Part shown: piece after piece, positions 7,711 through 18,343 of the stretch
Layout: the number at the start of each line of letters is the position of its first letter
Position numbering within the stretch: position 1 is the stretch's first letter
NCBI RefSeq assembly: GCF_000420385.1
Contig: NZ_ATUV01000001.1
Coordinates: 1,054,001-1,118,000 of the forward strand
Direction of reading: 5' to 3'
Length of the DNA stretch: 64,000 nt
From: Hippea alviniae EP5-r
GTDB lineage: Bacteria; Campylobacterota_A; Desulfurellia; Desulfurellales; Hippeaceae
Position numbers and translations under genes: made by a program
Notes under the pieces: model-generated
The model's database searches: none
The model's input: the letters and a program-made list of their open reading frames with translations, nothing else
Told to the model about the DNA's origin: nothing

Positions 7711-9081
7711 ATGAACAGAAGGGCTTTACACAAGATAAAAAACATATTCAAAAATAGGTGCCTAACGGATAAGCTAAGCAGGGTTCAATACTCATACGAT
7801 GCCACACAGAAGATGTACCTTCCCGATGTTGTCGTTATAGCAGAAAACACTCAAGAGATATCTCAATTAATGAAAATAGCCAACAGATACAAAATCCCTG
7901 TTGTAGCACGAGGGTGGGGAAGCGGCTTTACCGGTGGTGCTTTGAATATAGAAGGTGGAATATGTTTATCGCTTGAAAAGATGGATAAGGTGATAGAGCT
8001 TGACCTTGACAACATGATGGTCTGGGTTGAAACAGGTATGGTAAATTACGATTTGCAGGAGTATGTAAAACCGTATGGATTGTTCTTTCCACCTGACCCG
8101 TCAAGCTGGAAGTTTTCGACAATCGGCGGAAACATAGCAGAAAACGCAGGCGGGCCAAGGGCCGTTAAATACGGCGTTATGAAAGATTGGGTTAAAGGAC
8201 TTGAGATAGTGCTTGCAGACGGCACAATCATGAAAACAGGCTCAAAGAACATAAAGGATGTTGCAGGTTATGATTTAACAAGCCTGATAGTGGGAAGCGA
8301 AGGGACATTAGCCATAATCACAAAGGCGCTTCTTAGGTTATTTCCCTTACCAGAGACAAAAAAAACAATGCAGATTGCCTTTGACAATATGAGCAAAGCT
8401 GCAGCATTTGTAAATAAAATACTTCTAAACGGTATTATCCCTGTTGCAATCGAGTTTGTTGATAAGGATGCGATAAAGACGGTTAAGGATGCAACGGGAG
8501 TTGATTTACCCGATGCAGATGCGATCCTGATAGTTGAAGTTGACGGAAGCAAAAATCAGGTTGAAGAAGATGCAGCCAAGATAGAAAGACTAACCAAAAA
8601 CGAAAGCTCGGTAATGCTTTTTAGAATAGCAAAAGACGAAAAGGAAGCTGATGATATATGGTTTGCACGACGCTCTATATCGCCAACTCTAAAACGCATA
8701 GCAGACGGCAAATTAAACGAAGATATAGTTGTCCCGCGCTCAAAATTAGCCGAGATGATAAGCAAACTGCAGGAGATCTCAAAAAAATACGGCCTACCCA
8801 TCGTCAATTTCGGTCATGCAGGTGACGGTAATATCCATGTGAATATCATGTATCACACAGACAACAAAGACGAGACAAAGCGGGCTTTTAAGGCTATGGA
8901 TGATGTATTCAATGAGTGCATAAAACTTGGTGGTTCGATAACCGGAGAGCATGGAGTGGGTATAACAAAGCAGGACTATTTAGAAAAGCAGATAGGAAAA
9001 GAGCAGATTGAACTGCTAAGAAGAATTAAAAGGGCATTTGACCCAAACAATATAATAAATCCGCACAAGATGAGGCTCTAA
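7711..9081 (+). CDS. glcD: FAD-linked oxidase, GlcD / D-lactate dehydrogenase type
   Basis: Oxidises a 2-hydroxy acid (glycolate or D-lactate class) with FAD. The 456-residue protein has the PCMH-type FAD domain: VVARGWGSGFTGGAL, then DPSSWKFSTIGGNIAENAGG, then GYDLTSLIVGSEGTLAIIT. The C-terminal cap contains FGHAGDGNIHVNIM and GEHGVGI, both typical of GlcD. No signal peptide is present, so it is cytoplasmic. The Fe-S gene follows at once (TAA then ATG), making a GlcD-GlcF pair that could pass electrons to quinone or an Etf. Substrate cannot be told from sequence. It has no visible ribosome-binding site (see the -10 element just upstream). Confidence 0.93.
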   Translation: MNRRALHKIKNIFKNRCLTDKLSRVQYSYDATQKMYLPDVVVIAENTQEISQLMKIANRYKIPVVARGWGSGFTGGALNIEGGICLSLEKMDKVIELDLDNMMVWVETGMVNYDLQEYVKPYGLFFPPDPSSWKFSTIGGNIAENAGGPRAVKYGVMKDWVKGLEIVLADGTIMKTGSKNIKDVAGYDLTSLIVGSEGTLAIITKALLRLFPLPETKKTMQIAFDNMSKAAAFVNKILLNGIIPVAIEFVDKDAIKTVKDATGVDLPDADAILIVEVDGSKNQVEEDAAKIERLTKNESSVMLFRIAKDEKEADDIWFARRSISPTLKRIADGKLNEDIVVPRSKLAEMISKLQEISKKYGLPIVNFGHAGDGNIHVNIMYHTDNKDETKRAFKAMDDVFNECIKLGGSITGEHGVGITKQDYLEKQIGKEQIELLRRIKRAFDPNNIINPHKMRL

Positions 9082-10344
9082 ATGGATAAAAGACTCTATG
9101 AAGCATGGGAATCCTGCGTCAAGTGCGGTATATGTCGAAGTGTCTGTCCTGTTTTTAAAGAAGAAAAGACAGAGCCTTTTGTCGCACGAGGTCACATAAC
9201 ACTTCTAAGCGAACTTATCAAAGGAAATATAGATTTTTCCGAAGAAACAGCAAAAGATTATCTGTATAAGTGTCTTTTATGTACAACATGTGTTGAATCA
9301 TGTCCGAATAATTCAGAGACAGACACAATCGTTGAGATAGCAAGACATGAAGTTATAAGAAGACACGGACTTCCTACATACAAAAAGGTCATGTCGAAGG
9401 TTTTAAAAAGCAGAGAGCTTATGGATTTTGCCTTTAAAAGCGCATCTGTCTTCTCGCCTGTATTCTCAAAATCTCAAAGCAAACCGAGAGACGGCATAAA
9501 ATTAAGAACATCCCTTGCAGGTATAGAAAAAGACAGACTCCTACCGCCAATATCAAAACAGACATTTTTAGATAAATACAAAGACGATAGAAAAAGGGCT
9601 AAGATTGCTTTGTTTCCAGGCTGTCTAATAAATTACACATACACGAGCATAGGCGATTCGTTGGTTGAGATTTTGAAAAAACTAAGGATAGACTTTACCG
9701 TCCCGAAAAAGCAGCTCTGCTGTGGTGCTCCGATTTATTTTGCTGGAAACTTTGAAGATGCAAGATATTTAGCTAAAAAAAATATAGATTTATTCTTAAA
9801 TCTTGACGTTGAATATATACTGGTTTTGGAGCCAACATGTGCAAGCATGATAAAAAACGACTATCCCAAGCTGTTTATGTATTTTGAAGACAAAAAATGG
9901 GAAGACAGAGCAAGAGAGTTAAGCAGAAAAATTCTCGACCCTGTAAAGTTTTTACATGATAAAACCGATGCATTAAATAGTTTAAAGAGACTAAACATAA
10001 AAACGACATACCACGACCCATGCCACCTAAAAAGGGCTCAAAAAATAAAAGATGAGCCAAGAGCATTTTTAAAAAAGGCGACTGATTTTGTTGAGATGAA
10101 GAAAGCAGACAGATGCTGTGGTAATGGTGGTACATTCAGTATAGATTACCGCGATGTATCCTTAAAAATAGCAAAGAGAAAGGTAAAAAATATTGAAGAG
10201 ACGCATGCTCAATATCTCGTTACAGGCTGCAGCGCCTGTATCATGCAGCTTGCAGACATTCTGAATCAAGAGAAGAAGGATATAAAAGTCAGGCATACAC
10301 TTGAGATAATAAATATGGCTATGGGAGGCAAAAGTGAAGGTTAA
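9082..10344 (+). CDS. glcF: Fe-S oxidoreductase, GlcF type (two 4Fe-4S motifs, two CCG domains)
   Basis: Electron-transfer partner of the FAD oxidase. Two N-terminal ferredoxin motifs, CVKCGICRSVCP and CLLCTTCVESCP, are each suited to a [4Fe-4S] cluster. Two CCG domains follow, with CCGAP at about residue 213 and CCGNGG at about 350, plus the linked motifs FPGCL and YHDPCHL. In this family such domains bind another Fe-S centre and act in heterodisulfide- or quinone-linked electron transfer. The 420-residue length fits GlcF. It starts directly after glcD and overlaps galU by 11 bases. Confidence 0.92.
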   Translation: MDKRLYEAWESCVKCGICRSVCPVFKEEKTEPFVARGHITLLSELIKGNIDFSEETAKDYLYKCLLCTTCVESCPNNSETDTIVEIARHEVIRRHGLPTYKKVMSKVLKSRELMDFAFKSASVFSPVFSKSQSKPRDGIKLRTSLAGIEKDRLLPPISKQTFLDKYKDDRKRAKIALFPGCLINYTYTSIGDSLVEILKKLRIDFTVPKKQLCCGAPIYFAGNFEDARYLAKKNIDLFLNLDVEYILVLEPTCASMIKNDYPKLFMYFEDKKWEDRARELSRKILDPVKFLHDKTDALNSLKRLNIKTTYHDPCHLKRAQKIKDEPRAFLKKATDFVEMKKADRCCGNGGTFSIDYRDVSLKIAKRKVKNIEETHAQYLVTGCSACIMQLADILNQEKKDIKVRHTLEIINMAMGGKSEG

Positions 10345-11200
10345 AAAGGCCGTTTTGCCGGTTGCTGGATTCGGAACTCGATTTTTACCAGCTACCAAAT
10401 CATCATCAAAGGAGATGCTGCCGCTTGTTGATAAACCATTAATCCATTATGCTGTTGAAGATGCTGTTAAAGCAGGAATCGAGCAAATCATATTCATAAC
10501 AGGAAGAGGCAAAAGAGCCATAGAAGATTACTTTGACATATCGTTTGAGCTTGAATTTCACCTAAAATTTCAGGGTAAAGAAGAGCTTGTTGAAAAAATG
10601 AGAGAGATAAGCAACATGGCAGATTTTGTCTATATAAGACAGAAAGAACCAAAGGGATTGGGGCATGCCGTATTAAGGGCAAAGGATGTTGTAGGCAGTG
10701 AACCGTTTGCCGTGATTTTAGCAGATGATGTGATAGAAGCCAAAAGAAGCGGAACACAACAACTCGTTGAAATATTCGAAAAATACCACTGCTCGGTTAT
10801 AGGGCTTGAAGAAGTGAGCCCAGAAGATGTCTCAAGTTATGGTATAGTGGCGGGGAAAGAGATAGAAAAGGGTATGTTTAAGCTTGATACATTCGTCGAA
10901 AAACCGCCAAAGGACAAAGCACCAAGCAATACGGCAATTATAGGAAGGTATGTGTTTACACCTGCTATATTTGAAGAGCTCGAGAAAACAAAAGTTGGAA
11001 CAAAAGGCGAGATCCAGCTAACCGACGCAATAGAGTCTTTAAGCAGAAAGGAAGTAATATACGGCAAGATTTTAGAAGGCAAACGATTCGATTGCGGCAA
11101 CAAACTCGGATTCCTAAAGGCCACGGTTGAATTTGCTTTGCATGACAAAGAGATAAACTCAGAATTCGAAAAATACCTAAAAGAGGTGATAAAATGTTAG
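10334..11200 (+). CDS. galU: UTP--glucose-1-phosphate uridylyltransferase
   Basis: Makes UDP-glucose from UTP and glucose-1-phosphate. The 288-residue protein begins with the nucleotide-binding loop [25 protein letters not shown] and has [30 protein letters not shown] (metal ligand) and VEKPP, all typical of bacterial GalU. The GTG start at 10334 has GGAGG seven bases upstream and lies inside the end of glcF. UDP-glucose dehydrogenase is encoded at 33-34 kb, so the window holds two steps toward UDP-glucuronate. It overlaps serS by seven bases. Confidence 0.97.
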   Translation: MKVKKAVLPVAGFGTRFLPATKSSSKEMLPLVDKPLIHYAVEDAVKAGIEQIIFITGRGKRAIEDYFDISFELEFHLKFQGKEELVEKMREISNMADFVYIRQKEPKGLGHAVLRAKDVVGSEPFAVILADDVIEAKRSGTQQLVEIFEKYHCSVIGLEEVSPEDVSSYGIVAGKEIEKGMFKLDTFVEKPPKDKAPSNTAIIGRYVFTPAIFEELEKTKVGTKGEIQLTDAIESLSRKEVIYGKILEGKRFDCGNKLGFLKATVEFALHDKEINSEFEKYLKEVIKC

Positions 11201-12453
11201 ACATAAACATTCTAAGAAAAAATCCTGAACTTTTAAAAGATAACTTAGCAAAAAGGCACAGCGATATAAACGTTGATGAACTTATTGAGCTCGATAAAAG
11301 CCTTAGAAAAGCAAAAGCCGAGCTGGACGAACTCTTGTCAAAAAGAAACAAGCTCTCAAAGGAGATAGGAAGAAGAAAAGCAAAGAAAGAGAGTGCTGAT
11401 GATTTAATAGACGAAGTCAACAGGATAAATCAACAGATAGAAGAAACAGAAGAGAATTATAACAAACTTTACAAAGATTTTATGGATAGATGGCTTCTTG
11501 TTCCCAATATTTTGGAAGATGATGTGCCTGTTGGTAAAGATGAGAATGATAATGTTGAGATAAGAAGGGTTGGAGAGTTGCCAAAGTTTGACTTTAAACC
11601 AAAAGAACACCACGAAATTGCTCAGAATCTCGGAATACTGGACTTTGAAAGGGCAGCAAAGCTTTCAGGTTCCCGTTTTGTGATCTACAAAGGTGATGGA
11701 GCAAAACTGGAAAGAGCATTGATAAACTTTATGCTTGATTTACACACAAAAAAGCATGGATATACAGAGATAATCCCTCCTTATATCGTAAATTACGAAA
11801 TAATGGTTGGAACCGGCCAATTTCCAAAGTTTATAGAAGAGGCTTATGAAACAGACGGCCAATACCTAATACCGACAGCAGAAGTGCCGCTTGTAAATAT
11901 GCACAGGGAAGAAATCTTAAACGAAGATGATTTACCGCTTAAATATGTCTCATATACGGCATGCTTCAGAAAAGAAGCAGGAAGCTATGGCAAAGATGTT
12001 AAAGGCATAATTAGACAACATCAGTTTAACAAGGTTGAGCTTGTCCAGTTTACAAAACCCGAAGAGTCAGACAGAGCATTAGAAGAGTTGACAAAGGATG
12101 CAGAAGAAGTTTTAAAGCTTTTAGACTTACCTTACAGAGTTGTTATACTTTCAAGCGGAGATATTGGCTTTGCTGCAGCTAAAACATACGATATTGAAGT
12201 TTGGTTGCCCGGACAAAACAGATACAGAGAGATATCTTCATGTTCAAATACGCTGGACTTTCAGGCGCGAAGGGCATCAATAAGAGTTAAAGGCAAAGAT
12301 AAGAAAAAATACTTCCCGCACACATTAAACGGCTCCGGTGTTGCAGTAGGCAGATGTCTTGTTGCCATACTTGAAAACTACCAGCAGGAAGATGGAACTG
12401 TTAAGATTCCAGAAGCCTTAATTCCTTATTTTGGCAAAGAGAAGATAGGCTAA
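11194..12453 (+). CDS. serS: Seryl-tRNA synthetase
   Basis: Charges tRNA-Ser with serine. The 419-residue class II synthetase has a long N-terminal antiparallel coiled coil (about 25-100, rich in Lys/Glu) that contacts the tRNA variable arm. The catalytic core follows: motif 1 near [11 protein letters not shown], the serine site TAEVPL, motif 2 [21 protein letters not shown] and motif 3 [16 protein letters not shown]. The ATG 11194 has GAGGTG upstream and overlaps galU. pgeF follows with no gap. Confidence 0.98.
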   Translation: MLDINILRKNPELLKDNLAKRHSDINVDELIELDKSLRKAKAELDELLSKRNKLSKEIGRRKAKKESADDLIDEVNRINQQIEETEENYNKLYKDFMDRWLLVPNILEDDVPVGKDENDNVEIRRVGELPKFDFKPKEHHEIAQNLGILDFERAAKLSGSRFVIYKGDGAKLERALINFMLDLHTKKHGYTEIIPPYIVNYEIMVGTGQFPKFIEEAYETDGQYLIPTAEVPLVNMHREEILNEDDLPLKYVSYTACFRKEAGSYGKDVKGIIRQHQFNKVELVQFTKPEESDRALEELTKDAEEVLKLLDLPYRVVILSSGDIGFAAAKTYDIEVWLPGQNRYREISSCSNTLDFQARRASIRVKGKDKKKYFPHTLNGSGVAVGRCLVAILENYQQEDGTVKIPEALIPYFGKEKIG

Positions 12454-13167
12454 ATGGGATTTATTGAAGATTTAAGATTTAGAGAGTTTGGTGCAAGGTG
12501 TGTATATTTTGATAGGTTTGGTGGTGTAAGCCCACCGCCTTTTGATTCTTTAAATGTGAGCACGACTGTTGGGGATAAAAGAGAAAATGTTTGGAAGAAT
12601 CTTGAGATTGTAAGAGAAACTGTCAAAGCAGATGAGATTGCTCTTCTAAATCAGGTGCATTCAAACACAATTGTCGAATATGATGACAAAATCCATGATG
12701 CAGATGGTATATTTACCGACAGAACGGGTGTGTTTTTGGCTATAAAATTTGCAGATTGCACTCCGATAATGTTTCTGGATAGAAAAAACGGTTTTATAGG
12801 GGCAGCACATGCCGGCTGGCGCGGAACACATTTAAAAATAAGCGTAAAGATGGTAGAATTTTTTATAGAAAAAGGCTCAAAACCGGAAGATATTATAGTT
12901 TCAATAGGCCCTCATATCTGTGGAAATTGCTACGAGATAAAGGATGACGTGGCAGAAAAGTTCGATGGTAGATTCATAAAAAAATCAAACGGCAGGCTTT
13001 ATCTCAATCTCTCAGAAGCAAATATAAATCAGCTAATTAACTCAGGCATACCAAAAGGGAACATAAAAAACCTATCAATGTGCACTTTTGAAGATAAAAG
13101 GTTTTTCTCATACAGAAGAGACAAAACCTGCGGCAGAAACATCGGTGGTGTGATGCTTATCAGTTAG
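12454..13167 (+). CDS. pgeF: PgeF/YfiH-type multicopper-like oxidase (laccase domain)
   Basis: The 237-residue protein belongs to the YfiH/DUF152 family, described as a purine-nucleoside phosphorylase/laccase-fold enzyme and as a peptidoglycan-editing factor that removes wrongly incorporated serine in place of alanine. Family signatures are LNQVHSN, DGIFTDR, ADCTPIMF, AAHAGWRGT and GPHICGNCYEI, giving the His and Cys ligands of the zinc/copper site. It directly follows serS, a neighbourhood that fits a serine-editing role, although that link is inference. ATG 12454 follows the serS stop directly. Confidence 0.9.
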   Translation: MGFIEDLRFREFGARCVYFDRFGGVSPPPFDSLNVSTTVGDKRENVWKNLEIVRETVKADEIALLNQVHSNTIVEYDDKIHDADGIFTDRTGVFLAIKFADCTPIMFLDRKNGFIGAAHAGWRGTHLKISVKMVEFFIEKGSKPEDIIVSIGPHICGNCYEIKDDVAEKFDGRFIKKSNGRLYLNLSEANINQLINSGIPKGNIKNLSMCTFEDKRFFSYRRDKTCGRNIGGVMLIS

Positions 13168-13193
13168 TTAATTAAATTTAATTAAAATAAATG

Positions 13194-13222
13194 TTGAAAT
13201 TCTAAAAAACTTTTTATATAGT
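13194..13222 (+). promoter_or_regulatory. Promoter of the GGDEF/EAL gene
   Basis: TTGAAA (13194-13199) and TATAGT (13217-13222) are 17 bases apart in a very AT-rich gap, 47 bases before the ATG at 13270. This is a good sigma70-type match. Confidence 0.6.
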
Positions 13223-13269
13223 TAAGTTAAGGTGTATTAATATTTAATTATTTATTAGTTCGAAGAATA

Positions 13270-16200
13270 ATGTTCATTGAAGGTTTTTTTGATGCAGTAA
13301 AAAACTCATATATATTTGGAGTTTTTACATATAATAAAGAGGGAAAAATCACCTTTGCAAATAGAAAAGCTCTTGAAATTTTGGAGTATAGCAAAGAAGA
13401 ATTCATCGGCAAACACGCTATAGAGTTAATTCCTGACAGCAAAACCAAAAAGTTAATATTAAAAAACATGAAACTTAGAAGCAAAGGTATGGTATTCAAA
13501 AAAGAATACACAGAACTAACTCTTATCTCAAAAAATGGGTATCTAATTCCCGTGCAATTGTTTGCCTTCACTCTTATAAGGAACAACGAACCATTTGGTA
13601 TCGTTATATTTTACGATAAATCAAAAGAGCAATCTCTTAAAAAACTCTTTTTCGCCCTAAGCCAAATAAACCAACTCATCATAAGAATAGATTTAGAAAA
13701 AGAACTAATAGAAAAAGCGTGTGAAGTTCTTGTCAACACTGTTGGTTATCTCTCTGCAACTGTAGGTGCAATAGACGAAAAGACAAAGGAATTTAAAATA
13801 AAATTCGCCGTATCTTCAGACAAAGAGCTTCAAGATGCTTTGTATAAGATGAAAGTAAGTGCAGACCCAAACAAACCACACGGCAAAGGCAGCATCTCTG
13901 AAGCCTTTCTAACAGGGAAAGTTGTTGTAATAAATGATGTTTTAACAAATGAAAGAATGACTTACTGGAGAGAAGATCAAAAGAGATTCAAGATAAACTC
14001 AGTATGTGCAATACCTATATTCAAAGAAGATAAAATTGCTTACATTTTGCTTGTTCATGATAAGTTTAGAAACGCCTTCAGTGATGAAAATTTAAAACTC
14101 TTGCAAGAGCTTCAAGACGACTTATCATTTGCACTTACAAACATAGAAAAGTCAAAAACTTTAAAGATGCTAACAATTGCTTCACAATCGACGCACGAGT
14201 GGGTTGTTATAACAGACAGAGATGGAAAGATAATCCATACAAGCGACGCCGTAAGCAGGATATCTGAGTATTCAAGGGATGAGATAATCGGAGAAACGCC
14301 AAGAATATTTAAAAGTGGCTTCCATAATGAAGAGTTTTACAAAAACCTGTGGAATACAATCTTAAACGGCAAAACATTTTCAGCAAAACTCATAAACAAG
14401 TCAAAAACAGGCAAAATATTCTATCTTGATGCAATAATTGTGCCCATAAAAGAGCAGGGAAGGATTACTAACTTTATAAGTCTTGCAAAGGATATAACAG
14501 AAGTTGAAGAGTATCAGCAAAGGCTTTTGGTGGAGTCAAAGCTTTACAACACCCTTTATCAGATAACCCAGATATCAGCAACAAGTTCATCGGAAGATGA
14601 GTTTCTCAAAAAATTGACGAAAATATTTACAGATAACGAGCTTGTCGATGTTGCATATATCGTGAGAAAACAACAGAATAATTATGAAATTGTTCATTAT
14701 TCAACCATAGAACCCAGTCTTACAAACCTTGTAAAGGCGATACACAAAAAGATACAGTCTGTTTATACAGATAGAGAAAAAATACGCACATACCCTGCTG
14801 AAAAGGCTTTAAAATACAAGAAGATTTACTTAATAAACAGGGTTGATAAAAGCATAAAACCGTTTGATGAACTGCTTGAATCGTTTAATCTCAACTCATG
14901 CTGTTTTATTCCTATCATAAGAGATGGCAAAAGCAGTGGGTTTTTGACACTAATATCCCGCAAGAGCAACATATTTGATGCAAAGATATTTAATCTTTTG
15001 AGAAACATCTCAACCCAGATAGAGTTTACGCTTAACAAGTTCGATAAGGAGAAGTTCTTAGAGATAGTTCAGCTTGCAACAAACGAAGGGTTTGAATTCT
15101 TGGTTATAACAGACGATAGATTTAATATCGTATATGCAAACAGAAAAACCTTAGAAACATTTGGTTATACAGAAGAAGAGATATACCAGAAGCCATACTC
15201 AATATTTTTTTCAAAACAATCCTTAAATACCTTAGAAAAATTACAGTCATCGCTTAAGAGCTCAGAAACATTTACAGGCATGATAACATACGCAACAAAA
15301 GACGGCAAGCCAGAGAGCTTTTACACAACAATTATACCTTTTAAGAAAGATAACAAAATAACGCATTTTATCTCTCTTGGCAAGAGAATAACCGAAGAAG
15401 ACAAGCTTAAAGAAGAGTTAAATAGACTGCTAAGGTATGACTCTATAACGGGATTAATGAATCTATTCTCATTTAAAGAAGCCACAGAAAGATTCATTGC
15501 AAGGGCAAAACACGAAAGGCAACTTGGAGCTATAGCAATAATAAACCCTGTTTCGTTTAAGAGCATCAATCAAGCCTTTGGTTTTGAAATGGGAAATGAG
15601 ATACTCAGAATAATTGGAGAGAGATTAAAAAAACACCTGCGCAGTTATGACATAATCGCAAAGCTGGAATCAGACAGATTTGGTGTTCTTATAAAGGATA
15701 TAAGAAGAGAAGAAGATATACTCGTAATAGCAATGAAAATATTGGCAACCCTGACCATACCTTATAACATCAGAAACCATCAGATAACACTTCCATTTAA
15801 TATCGGCTTAAGCCTATTTCCCAAAGATGGAAAAACATCCGAGGAGTTATTAAACAAAGCCCAGATTGCACTTGCAGATGCAAAAGCCAAAGGCGAAAAT
15901 CAGATAGGCTTTTTTAGAAAAGATTTAGAGAAGCTAACCATAGAGAGAATAAAGCTAAAAACAGAGTTAGAAAAGGCGATTCAAAACAACGAATTTACAG
16001 CTTACCTTCAGCCCTATGTTGATAAAGACGAGAATATCGCAGGTGCGGAGTCCCTGATACGCTGGGTAAAAGGCACAGAAGTTGTTCCGCCGTCTGAGTT
16101 TATACCATTTCTTGAGTCAACAGACTTAATAATAAGCGCTGAGAAGTTGATGATAAAAACAGCAGCAGACATTATAAGAATTCAAAAAGAGAGAAATACA

Positions 16201-16701
16201 AAAACCGTTCCCTTGTCTGTTAACATATCCGAAAAGACATTGAAGCATAAATATTTCCTTGAAGATTTGAGTGAAATTTTAAGTAAACTAAGCGAAGAGG
16301 AGAGACAACTGTTGAGATTTGAAATCGTTGAAAGGACATTTTTAAAAGATTTTAATCCTGTCAAAAGGATAATAACAACAATCAGTCTAAAGGGTATTCA
16401 ATTTATGCTTGACGACTTTGGCACGGGATATTCATCGCTCTCTTATCTGTCTGAACTGCCTGTGAAGTTTTTAAAGATAGACATCTCTTTTATTAGAAAG
16501 CTGATTCATAGCAAGCATACTCAAAACATCGTCGAATCTATAATATATATCGCAAATAAGCTTGGCATAAAAACAATAGCAGAGGGGATAGAAAAGAAAG
16601 AGCAGTATAAGATTCTCAAAGATATGGGATGCGATTACTTTCAAGGATTTCTATTCTTCAAACCAATGTCTATAGATGATTTCCTCGGTACTATAGAATA
16701 A
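13270..16701 (+). CDS. PAS-GAF-PAS-GAF-PAS-GGDEF(degenerate)-EAL protein, probable c-di-GMP phosphodiesterase
   Basis: A 1143-residue soluble multi-sensor protein without a clear membrane helix. By eye: PAS (about 8-120), GAF (about 135-295), PAS (about 300-415), GAF (about 430-590), PAS (about 600-710), GGDEF (about 720-880), EAL (about 890-1143). The cyclase site is ruined: the GGDEF signature is replaced by LESDRF at about 799-804, and the metal Asp of IDLD is gone (INPVSFK). The EAL site looks usable: E927 in ESL, NIS, EIVE, DDFGTGYSS, KIDISFI, AEGIE and YFQGF are kept. It most likely degrades c-di-GMP under sensory control. It is a single gene with its own promoter and a weak ribosome-binding site. 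Confidence 0.93.
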   Translation: MFIEGFFDAVKNSYIFGVFTYNKEGKITFANRKALEILEYSKEEFIGKHAIELIPDSKTKKLILKNMKLRSKGMVFKKEYTELTLISKNGYLIPVQLFAFTLIRNNEPFGIVIFYDKSKEQSLKKLFFALSQINQLIIRIDLEKELIEKACEVLVNTVGYLSATVGAIDEKTKEFKIKFAVSSDKELQDALYKMKVSADPNKPHGKGSISEAFLTGKVVVINDVLTNERMTYWREDQKRFKINSVCAIPIFKEDKIAYILLVHDKFRNAFSDENLKLLQELQDDLSFALTNIEKSKTLKMLTIASQSTHEWVVITDRDGKIIHTSDAVSRISEYSRDEIIGETPRIFKSGFHNEEFYKNLWNTILNGKTFSAKLINKSKTGKIFYLDAIIVPIKEQGRITNFISLAKDITEVEEYQQRLLVESKLYNTLYQITQISATSSSEDEFLKKLTKIFTDNELVDVAYIVRKQQNNYEIVHYSTIEPSLTNLVKAIHKKIQSVYTDREKIRTYPAEKALKYKKIYLINRVDKSIKPFDELLESFNLNSCCFIPIIRDGKSSGFLTLISRKSNIFDAKIFNLLRNISTQIEFTLNKFDKEKFLEIVQLATNEGFEFLVITDDRFNIVYANRKTLETFGYTEEEIYQKPYSIFFSKQSLNTLEKLQSSLKSSETFTGMITYATKDGKPESFYTTIIPFKKDNKITHFISLGKRITEEDKLKEELNRLLRYDSITGLMNLFSFKEATERFIARAKHERQLGAIAIINPVSFKSINQAFGFEMGNEILRIIGERLKKHLRSYDIIAKLESDRFGVLIKDIRREEDILVIAMKILATLTIPYNIRNHQITLPFNIGLSLFPKDGKTSEELLNKAQIALADAKAKGENQIGFFRKDLEKLTIERIKLKTELEKAIQNNEFTAYLQPYVDKDENIAGAESLIRWVKGTEVVPPSEFIPFLESTDLIISAEKLMIKTAADIIRIQKERNTKTVPLSVNISEKTLKHKYFLEDLSEILSKLSEEERQLLRFEIVERTFLKDFNPVKRIITTISLKGIQFMLDDFGTGYSSLSYLSELPVKFLKIDISFIRKLIHSKHTQNIVESIIYIANKLGIKTIAEGIEKKEQYKILKDMGCDYFQGFLFFKPMSIDDFLGTIE

Positions 16702-16819
16702 CCGTTTGTGTCAGTATTTATTTCTAACAAAATAATTTAGTTATACTTAAAAATTTAATGACACAACAGGGAAAATATGGTAATAAAAAAAGACAAAAAA
16801 CTTTTTGTAGGAGGTTATT

Positions 16820-18343
16820 ATGCGTAAACTGTTCGGCAGTTTGATGGCACTTGTTCTCATCTTGAGCTTTTCTTTATCATCGTATGCCATCTCGCAAAAG
16901 GATTACATCATCATCGGAACAACAGACAAGATTGCATCATTAGACCCAGCAAAAGCTTACGACTATCTATCTGACAACATCTTGCAGAACATCATGGAAG
17001 GATTGGTAAAATACATCCCTGGAACGACAAAGATAGTCCCAGCAATGGCAAAAAGGTGGACTATCTCAAAAGATGGTTTAACTTACACATTTTATCTGAG
17101 AAAGGGTCTTAAATTCTCAAACGGCGACCCGATAACAGCTGAAGTCTTCAAATACTCATTTGAAAGGGTGATAAGACTCAACCAAGAGCCAGCATTCCTT
17201 CTAAGCGATATTATAAAGAAAATTGAAGTTGTAAACAAATACGAGTTAAGAATTCACCTAAAGTACGCATTTGCACCTTTCATCAACATAATGGCATTTA
17301 ATGTCGCATACCCTGTTGACCCAAAGGTGTATCCTAAGGACAAGCTATACAATGGCATACCTGTTGCAAGTGGCCCTTACATGGTTAAAAAATGGGTAAG
17401 AGGCCAACAGATAGAACTAATAAGAAACCCTAACTACTACGGCGAGAAGGCAAAAACGCCAATTATACTTGTAAAACTCTACAGAAATGCCAATGTCCTA
17501 TATATTGCTTTACTCAACAAAGAGATTGATGTCGCATATAGAACACTCTTACCACAGCAGTTTTCCCAGATTCAGAAAAACAAAAACTTTAAAGCTTTAG
17601 TTGGTCCAAGCCCATTTATTAGAGAGATAGTATTCAATGTCAAACAGAAGCCATTTGATAATGTTAACATAAGAAGGGCAATATCTTACGCAATAAATAG
17701 AGCTCAGATAATACAGGATGTGTTTAACAACCAGGTAAGCCCACTTTACACGCTAATACCAAAAGGTATGTGGGGACACAAACCCGTTATGCCACACTAC
17801 AACCTAAAGAAAGCTATAGCAATTTTGAAAAAATTAGGATACTCAAAAAAGAATCCACTTAAGATAACACTCTGGTATAGTCCAAGTCATTACGGTTCCA
17901 CGGAAGCATCATTAGCACTCACAATCAAAAATCAGCTTGAAGCTACAGGTCTCATCAAGTGTCAACTTAAGTCTGCAGAGTGGGCTACATACATAGATTA
18001 CTGGACAAAGGGTATAATGGGAATGTTCCTACTCGGCTGGTATCCAGATTACTTTGACCCAGATGATTACATGTGGCCGTTCCTTGCAAGCAGCGCATCA
18101 CCACAGATGGGATGCTTTTACTCAAACAAAAAGGTTGATGAGTTACTTCTAAAAGCAAGAAAAGAGACAAGTATCAAAGCAAGAACAAAGCTCTATTACA
18201 AAGTTCAAGAGATACTCGCAAAGGAAGCACCTTATGTTCCGCTTTTCCAGGGTAAACAAAGAGTCGTTGCAAAACCAAACATAGAAGGCTTACTGCTTGA
18301 CCCAGTGCAAATCTTTAGATATTATCTGCTTTACAAAAAATAG
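16820..18343 (+). CDS. Peptide ABC transporter, periplasmic substrate-binding protein
   Basis: The 507-residue protein has a signal peptide (about 1-23, cleavage after SYA) and a family 5 solute-binding fold: ASLDPAKAYDY, the region with FYLRKGLKFSNGDPITAEVFKYS cut into typical strands, SGPYMVKKW, VRRAISYAINR-like RRAISYAINR, and a C-terminal APYVPLFQ. It binds peptides (Dpp/Opp type) or possibly nickel; ligand cannot be read from sequence. It has a strong TAGGAGG site. A hairpin-T terminator separates it from the permease genes, which would give excess binding protein over membrane parts. Confidence 0.93.
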   Translation: MRKLFGSLMALVLILSFSLSSYAISQKDYIIIGTTDKIASLDPAKAYDYLSDNILQNIMEGLVKYIPGTTKIVPAMAKRWTISKDGLTYTFYLRKGLKFSNGDPITAEVFKYSFERVIRLNQEPAFLLSDIIKKIEVVNKYELRIHLKYAFAPFINIMAFNVAYPVDPKVYPKDKLYNGIPVASGPYMVKKWVRGQQIELIRNPNYYGEKAKTPIILVKLYRNANVLYIALLNKEIDVAYRTLLPQQFSQIQKNKNFKALVGPSPFIREIVFNVKQKPFDNVNIRRAISYAINRAQIIQDVFNNQVSPLYTLIPKGMWGHKPVMPHYNLKKAIAILKKLGYSKKNPLKITLWYSPSHYGSTEASLALTIKNQLEATGLIKCQLKSAEWATYIDYWTKGIMGMFLLGWYPDYFDPDDYMWPFLASSASPQMGCFYSNKKVDELLLKARKETSIKARTKLYYKVQEILAKEAPYVPLFQGKQRVVAKPNIEGLLLDPVQIFRYYLLYKK

